A stretch of 9,394 nt of DNA, taken from an uncultured Eubacteriales bacterium. Lineage in GTDB: Bacteria > Bacillota > Clostridia > Lachnospirales > CAG-274. The notes under the pieces were generated by a model. That model made no database searches. It was not told where the DNA came from and saw only the letters and a list, made by a program, of their open reading frames with translations. Within the stretch, counting starts at the first letter, position 1. Each line of letters begins with the position of its first letter. Of this stretch, positions 4,953 to 9,394 are shown piece by piece. Location: NCBI GenBank assembly GCA_902495025.1, contig CABUWB010000053.1:1-9394 (forward strand). Reading direction: 5' to 3'. Made by a program: the position numbers and the translations under genes.

Positions 4953-6586
4953 CCTTTCATATATTCATTATATAGTTCTAAAGCTTGGCTTGGAATGTCC
5001 TCACCTCTGCGAAACAAAACGTAACATTCTGCTATGCATTCATCTCCGTTAATTTCAGCTGTTCTTGATATTCCGTCAATGTGATAATCCCTCAACATAT
5101 CAGTAATGGCTTCTGCCTTTGCATAAGTTTCTCCATACATTAATTTTGCATGTCCAATTTCATGCCAAACAGCTTCTTGTAAATTTTTTATCACAACATA
5201 ACCATTTTTTTGATTTTTTAATATCAATCTATTAATTTTTTCAAGGCTTGCATCTTTAAATATTGCTTCATTTATTTCTAAAGAAACATTAGCCCAGTTA
5301 CCATTAGGTGTCACATTAGTCCGCAATAAATCAATCTGACCATTGTTATGACGCGGGATGTTAACAATTTTAACATTATCAAAGTATCGTTTATCATCTC
5401 CAAGTGAATTAATTATTTCATCAACGCAATCCTTTGATATTGAGCCACTTTCGTAAATCGGTTTGAAATCATTAATTGTTATGCTTTTTATTATACCACT
5501 TTCCTTAGAATTTGCAATACCGCTATTTTTAACCTCTTTTATCTGGGTTTTCCACTGTTTAACCTTTTTATCATACTTTTGTATATTCTCCTTATCAACA
5601 CTGCCTGCTTTAAGACGTTTGTACTTTTGTATCTGTCGCTTGCAGTAGTTTTCTTTCGCCGTCTGCTCTCTGTTATGCCGCACCTCAGCTGCATCATGCG
5701 GTTTAGGCATTGTGCTTATACCCTCAAACCATGTACTCAGACTATGGCGGCAGTTAGGATGAAAAAGACCGTTTTCTATTGCCTCACTCAGCTTTTTGTA
5801 GCCCTTTGCGACATAATGTGCTATATCTGCCTTACTTGCACCGCTGTATACATCATCAACATACACCCTGCCCTGCCATGGCAGACAGGTTTCGGAACAT
5901 TGCATATACTGGCTTACCATAACAAGGCATTCCTTCCACGCCCTGCGGCGTTCTCCCTCGCCAACAAGGTAAGCTCTTGTATGTGCTGTACGCACTGCCA
6001 TTTTTGCGTAGCTTGCAATATTTACTTTTCTGCCGTCAGCGTATGTAATACAATCAAGTCCCTGTGAGAGAAACATTTTTGTTGCCATATCAACTGCCTG
6101 ATTTAATGTTTTAGCACCTGCCGCTAAACTCATCTCGGCAGTAAATATTGTCTGACGGTAAACATCTGTACTTTTACGCAGTACAGCTTTTTTTACCTTG
6201 TCAAAATCATTATTAACGCTGTCAATTAAGGCATTAAGTTTTTTGTCATTTACTTTGCCAAAATCAGGAGTTGTCTTGGTTATATATCCATTGTCGATAG
6301 CAGCCTTAACCTCTGCATCCACGCCGTCGGCACCCTCATTGTATTGCTCCGTAATGATTTTTGCAATCTCCTCGGGTATGCCGTTCATATATTCCCCGAC
6401 AATGGCAGCATTGCGCTTACGGTAAGCCCTAAGCTCTCTGAGCTTGGCACTCTGCCACATTTCCCAATTAAATCCCTCTTTCAGCTCTTCATTTTTATGG
6501 TTTTGCAGGCTCTTTTTCATGGAGCGGATAAGCTCAAGCTCCATTTCCTCAAATATTTTTTCAATATTGTAATTAAGCTCTGCCAT
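4949..6586 (-). CDS. MuF/minor capsid protein with C-terminal HExxH zincin-like domain
   Basis: A 545-residue two-part protein. Residues ~1-320 are a Phage_min_cap2/MuF-type head protein: helical N-terminus, CSETC-x2-WQG (230-239) and GLFHPNCRHSLSTW (274-287), the signature close of this family. Such proteins sit inside or at the neck of the head and may enter the cell with DNA. A lysine-rich linker (~305-350) leads to a C-terminal domain with AVWHEIGHA (HExxH at 475-479) and DECIAE (515-520); H475, H479 and E516 are the likely zinc ligands and E476 the catalytic base, as in gluzincins. Hand-counted GC is ~31% over 5041-5580 against ~47% over 5641-6060, with the break near residue 320, so the tip looks exchanged. 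MuF proteins with variable toxic C-termini are known in temperate phages; a toxin or virion-delivered protease is inferred, and a head-maturation protease is the alternative. ATG 6586 starts 4 nt after the portal stop with a weak GGTGAT site. Confidence 0.8.
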   Translation of the reverse strand: MAELNYNIEKIFEEMELELIRSMKKSLQNHKNEELKEGFNWEMWQSAKLRELRAYRKRNAAIVGEYMNGIPEEIAKIITEQYNEGADGVDAEVKAAIDNGYITKTTPDFGKVNDKKLNALIDSVNNDFDKVKKAVLRKSTDVYRQTIFTAEMSLAAGAKTLNQAVDMATKMFLSQGLDCITYADGRKVNIASYAKMAVRTAHTRAYLVGEGERRRAWKECLVMVSQYMQCSETCLPWQGRVYVDDVYSGASKADIAHYVAKGYKKLSEAIENGLFHPNCRHSLSTWFEGISTMPKPHDAAEVRHNREQTAKENYCKRQIQKYKRLKAGSVDKENIQKYDKKVKQWKTQIKEVKNSGIANSKESGIIKSITINDFKPIYESGSISKDCVDEIINSLGDDKRYFDNVKIVNIPRHNNGQIDLLRTNVTPNGNWANVSLEINEAIFKDASLEKINRLILKNQKNGYVVIKNLQEAVWHEIGHAKLMYGETYAKAEAITDMLRDYHIDGISRTAEINGDECIAECYVLFRRGEDIPSQALELYNEYMKG

Positions 6587-6590
6587 TTAA

Positions 6591-8045
6591 TCACCAACCG
6601 ATAGACGGTACGTCCATTTCTGTCATATCTTCCGACAGTCTTTTTACCTCCGCTGCTTTTTCCTTCTCGGAAAGATTTTTGCCATACAGCTTTTCTACAG
6701 CCATATAAGCCGACATAATTCCTCTTGAATACGCATTGGCAACCGTTTCTGTTCTGCTCTCAAAGGTAGGCTCGGCGTATTCCGCAAAATTAACATTTAC
6801 GCTGTACTCACCAATAGCCCTGCTGTACATTATATCCTCACAAATCAGAGCAGCTCTGGCGAGTGCACTTAATGCCTGCTTTATTTCCGAAACAAAAACG
6901 GAGCGCATAAACAAGGTCATTTTCTCTTTTTCACGCTGCGCCTCGGCATTATCTGTCTTTTTTAAGTCAATGCCTAATGAGCTTGGTGAAATAATGCCCT
7001 GCAGCACCAAATCCAAAAATGTCTTGTAACTATTTTCATAGGCTGCATAATCAATCGACGGCTGCAGCATTGTTATGGTGTCCTTTTGTTCCTCGCTTGC
7101 GCTGCCTAAAATTTTTATAAAATCATCATCAAAATCGCTTATATTCTGTACTGCTCCCGTATTCATATCTCGTGGCAGCAGGCTGTCCGGGATATATTTT
7201 TTGACTCTGCCCTTACGGATTGCATCAAGCCACTGGCTTATAACCTCGTCAAGAGCGTCTATATCCTCGACTTTGCCCTCAAAAAGTGCCTTGCCCCTGT
7301 TAGGGTACATATTGCTGTCAAAAAACTTAACCGGTACGGCAAGTATAATATCGCTGTTATAGCTGACGTCTGAAAGCTCCTTCAAGGCATCAACTTTTGA
7401 CATGCTCACCTCTCTGCTTTTCTCCCACAGCTTATACCTTACATACCCTCTGCCGTATATTTCTTCAAGACGATATTTATTACCGTCCTGCGCAAAGTCG
7501 GTATAAAAATGCACCTCTGCAAGTCTGCCCCTCTGATATGTGTACTCCACATCAGCAGCTGAGTAAAACTCTATAATAGGTAAGTCAGATACCGTTTTGT
7601 CTGTACTCAACTTAAAAGCACCGTCACCTGTTACAAGGGTTTCGGTTATGGTCCTTTCAATAAGCCGTTCGATATTATTTTCTTCAAATATATTGTTGAC
7701 TCTGTTTTCGGTATCCACCTCATCAGCAGCCACACCCTCAAACTCAGCAGCTATTGTATTAGCGTAAAAGTCAATAACGGTGCTTACAATACCACTATGT
7801 ATCTTTCGCACTCTTCCATTCTCCGGAGCAACAGCCCAAAACCTTACCGCAGTTTTATCATTTGCGCTGCCTGCGACCTGCTTAAAGAACTGTTCAATCT
7901 CATTTGCATTACCCCTGTAAAGCACTTTATTTTTAAGCACGTTGTTTATATGAGTAAGCTCCTCATTAACAATAAGTATGCGGCTCTGAGCAGGATATAT
8001 TTTGAAAATGTCAAATATTTTTCTTTTGATTTTATCAAATATCAT
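6591..8045 (-). CDS. Portal protein, SPP1 gp6-like
   Basis: A 484-residue protein, close to the ~500 residues of the SPP1 gp6 portal. It would form the dodecameric ring at one capsid vertex through which DNA is packed and to which terminase and connectors bind. Supporting features are the N-terminal helical start, DFYANTIAAEFEGVAADE, a beta-rich wing region (GDGAFKLSTD, FYTDFAQDGNKYRLEEIYGR), and the family-typical ISPSSLGIDLKKTDNAEAQR, in which SPSSLGID is 353-360 and which continues EKEKMTLF before the long channel helix. ATG 8045 has GGAGG 9 nt upstream, inside the last codons of the terminase gene; the two genes are 3 nt apart. The gene looks intact, with no frameshift seen. Confidence 0.88.
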   Translation of the reverse strand: MIFDKIKRKIFDIFKIYPAQSRILIVNEELTHINNVLKNKVLYRGNANEIEQFFKQVAGSANDKTAVRFWAVAPENGRVRKIHSGIVSTVIDFYANTIAAEFEGVAADEVDTENRVNNIFEENNIERLIERTITETLVTGDGAFKLSTDKTVSDLPIIEFYSAADVEYTYQRGRLAEVHFYTDFAQDGNKYRLEEIYGRGYVRYKLWEKSREVSMSKVDALKELSDVSYNSDIILAVPVKFFDSNMYPNRGKALFEGKVEDIDALDEVISQWLDAIRKGRVKKYIPDSLLPRDMNTGAVQNISDFDDDFIKILGSASEEQKDTITMLQPSIDYAAYENSYKTFLDLVLQGIISPSSLGIDLKKTDNAEAQREKEKMTLFMRSVFVSEIKQALSALARAALICEDIMYSRAIGEYSVNVNFAEYAEPTFESRTETVANAYSRGIMSAYMAVEKLYGKNLSEKEKAAEVKRLSEDMTEMDVPSIGW

Positions 8046-8048
8046 TTT

Positions 8049-9394
8049 TTATAACCTCCAAATCAGCTGCACTGTTTCAGCAACGCCTGTTGTTGCATCA
8101 GCAGCGTCATCGTGTTTGTTCTTGCCCTGCCTCTGGTAAGTAACCATTGCCTTCCAGTAATCCGGGAAACGGTCTTTCCAATTTTCCGGGTAATATATAT
8201 GATTACAAACCCAGCTGCTCTGCGTGAGTATACGGCTCTGTTTATTCTTGTTATTGGTAAACGCCGTTACATTACAACGGTTTGTTTTGAGGAGTGAGCG
8301 CACATTGCGTGCAAAGCCTCTGCCACCGCTGTTAGCCTCTATACGTGCCATGTTTACAAGATTGCGTTCCAACAGCTCTGCAGCTGCCTTTTCCGTATAC
8401 TCCATAGACAGCTGTGTATACAGCACATCAAGCACGTAAGCCTCTTTGTCATAAATACCAAATGCTATCATGCACAAGTAATCGCTGCCCGTATCAGCAG
8501 TATCGCAGTATGCACAGATTTCTGTAAAGTTACTTGGCAGCTCACTGTACGTTTTAAAGCTCTCGTACAATCTGCCCTCAACATCAACAGGCTGCTGCAT
8601 ATAGTTGGCAAGGAATATTTCCCTGCTTGTCTTGCTTTTTTTATCAAGCCAGCTTTCAAAGCTCAACAGTTCATCACAAAGCATTATGCCGTTTTGCTCA
8701 TCAAGACAGGCAGGCATTTGCATAACATACCAGTCAGCAGCATCCTCTGCATCAAGCAGTCTGCCACATATATCCTTTGTGCTCCAGCGTGTCATGTTGA
8801 CAATCTGAATACCGCCCTCCTCAATTCGACTGAGGAATGTATCTGTATACCAGCTCCACTGCTTATCAAGTACAAGCTCGTTGTTTGCCTCTTCGGCATT
8901 CTTAATAGGGTCATCAATAATACCCACATTACAGCCGATACCTGTAATAGTACCGCCAAAGCCTGTACCCAAATATGAAAAATATTTGCCCTCTAAGCTC
9001 CAGAGCTGTCTTGCACTGTCACCCTGTTTTATATGTACCTTTGGAAATACGTCATTAAATACTGTAATGCTGCTGTCAATTTTCGTTGCGTCTATACCGT
9101 CCCTTACGTTACCCGAAAAGCGGCTTGCAAGGGTTTCGTTATAGCTGACCGTTATTATTTTACTGTCAGCGTTAGTACCAAAAAGCCACTGTGCAAACAA
9201 GGTGAGCGTGTAGCTCTTGCCATGACGTGGAGGTATGTTCAGCATAAATTTACGACAAGCCTTAGCACTATCAGGCTTTTTTACATATTTATCATAAATA
9301 CACCAACCTCCGTCAGTCCATACGATACGTCTTTCAACCAATGCCTGCAGAGCTTCACAGAGCTGCCTTAAATAATCTCTGCTTTCTTTATAAA
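8049..9394 (-). CDS. terL: Terminase large subunit (5' end outside window)
   Basis: This is the ATP-driven packaging motor and headful/cos nuclease. The ATPase domain shows Walker A in NIPPRHGKSYT (K codon at 9218-9216), Walker B in VGIIDDP (first D at 8915-8913) and the coupling motif VNMTRW. The nuclease domain shows CDTADTG (first D at 8504-8502), the EANSGGRGFARNV segment and HDDAADA near the end (H at 8114-8112), which would supply the metal-binding acids. The frame is open from the stop to the right edge; upstream of TTG 9341 it reads YKESRDYLRQLCEALQA, continuous with the protein, so TTG 9341 is not the true start and the N-terminus lies beyond the window. Its last codons carry the portal ribosome site. 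Confidence 0.92.
   Translation of the reverse strand, partial: YKESRDYLRQLCEALQALVERRIVWTDGGWCIYDKYVKKPDSAKACRKFMLNIPPRHGKSYTLTLFAQWLFGTNADSKIITVSYNETLASRFSGNVRDGIDATKIDSSITVFNDVFPKVHIKQGDSARQLWSLEGKYFSYLGTGFGGTITGIGCNVGIIDDPIKNAEEANNELVLDKQWSWYTDTFLSRIEEGGIQIVNMTRWSTKDICGRLLDAEDAADWYVMQMPACLDEQNGIMLCDELLSFESWLDKKSKTSREIFLANYMQQPVDVEGRLYESFKTYSELPSNFTEICAYCDTADTGSDYLCMIAFGIYDKEAYVLDVLYTQLSMEYTEKAAAELLERNLVNMARIEANSGGRGFARNVRSLLKTNRCNVTAFTNNKNKQSRILTQSSWVCNHIYYPENWKDRFPDYWKAMVTYQRQGKNKHDDAADATTGVAETVQLIWRL

Noticed and set aside
5463..6067. Plus-strand open frames opposite the MuF gene, and similar ones opposite the other genes
   Set aside because: They lie wholly against well-supported minus-strand genes, lack convincing ribosome sites and have the Cys/Leu/Ser-rich composition of antisense frames.
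9339..9341. TTG at 9341 as the start of the terminase gene
   Set aside because: The same frame is open to the window edge and the upstream codons read as normal terminase-like protein; no ribosome site precedes the TTG.
1..9394. tRNA, rRNA, CRISPR array, IS element or attachment site
   Set aside because: None of the expected structures, repeats or genes was seen on either strand.

Overview
This window is part of the head-morphogenesis operon of a tailed double-stranded DNA phage or prophage. All genes lie on the minus strand, so the transcript reads from high to low coordinates. Strong AGGAGG-type ribosome sites, GTG/TTG starts, standard stops (TAA, TGA, TAG) and protein families typical of siphoviruses of Firmicutes (Bacillota) point to a low- to mid-GC Firmicutes host, plausibly a gut clostridial or related lineage. 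No integrase, attachment site, host gene, tRNA, IS element or CRISPR is visible, so prophage and free phage cannot be told apart.

Layout in transcription order: terminase large subunit (8049 to the right edge, 5' end missing), SPP1 gp6-type portal (6591-8045), MuF/minor capsid protein with a C-terminal HExxH zincin-like domain (4949-6586), a four-cysteine 67-residue protein overlapping it by 4 nt (4749-4952), a 192-nt AT-rich gap with small leader ORFs and hairpins, a 660-residue fibre/baseplate-like protein (2574-4556), a 140-nt gap with hairpins, the gp20-type scaffold (1954-2433), the HK97-fold major capsid protein (974-1939), a small acidic-tailed protein (616-972), a gp6-like head-tail connector (323-619) and the start of a minor capsid/head-closure protein running off the left edge (1-323).

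The backbone is a textbook packaging and head module: terminase pumps DNA through the portal, the scaffold guides assembly of the major capsid protein, and the small genes after the capsid close the head for tail attachment. Most neighbours overlap by 1-8 nt or sit a few bases apart, as expected for translational coupling.

The part not explained by that backbone is the accessory block between portal and scaffold. The last ~200 residues of the MuF protein form a predicted metallopeptidase whose DNA is about 31% GC by hand count, against about 47% for the head-protein part. It is followed at once by the Cys4 protein, a geometry like that of phage MuF polymorphic toxins and their partners. Next comes a large fibre with a conserved-looking, GC-richer N-terminus and an AT-rich distal part, placed inside the head genes instead of with the tail genes. 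The ribosome-site/start region of the scaffold gene is nearly repeated in front of the fibre gene, where it makes a five-codon ORF (MKGGI), suggesting that the fibre was inserted at the scaffold start. This block is the best candidate for an undescribed system: an effector carried in the virion plus a head-attached fibre.
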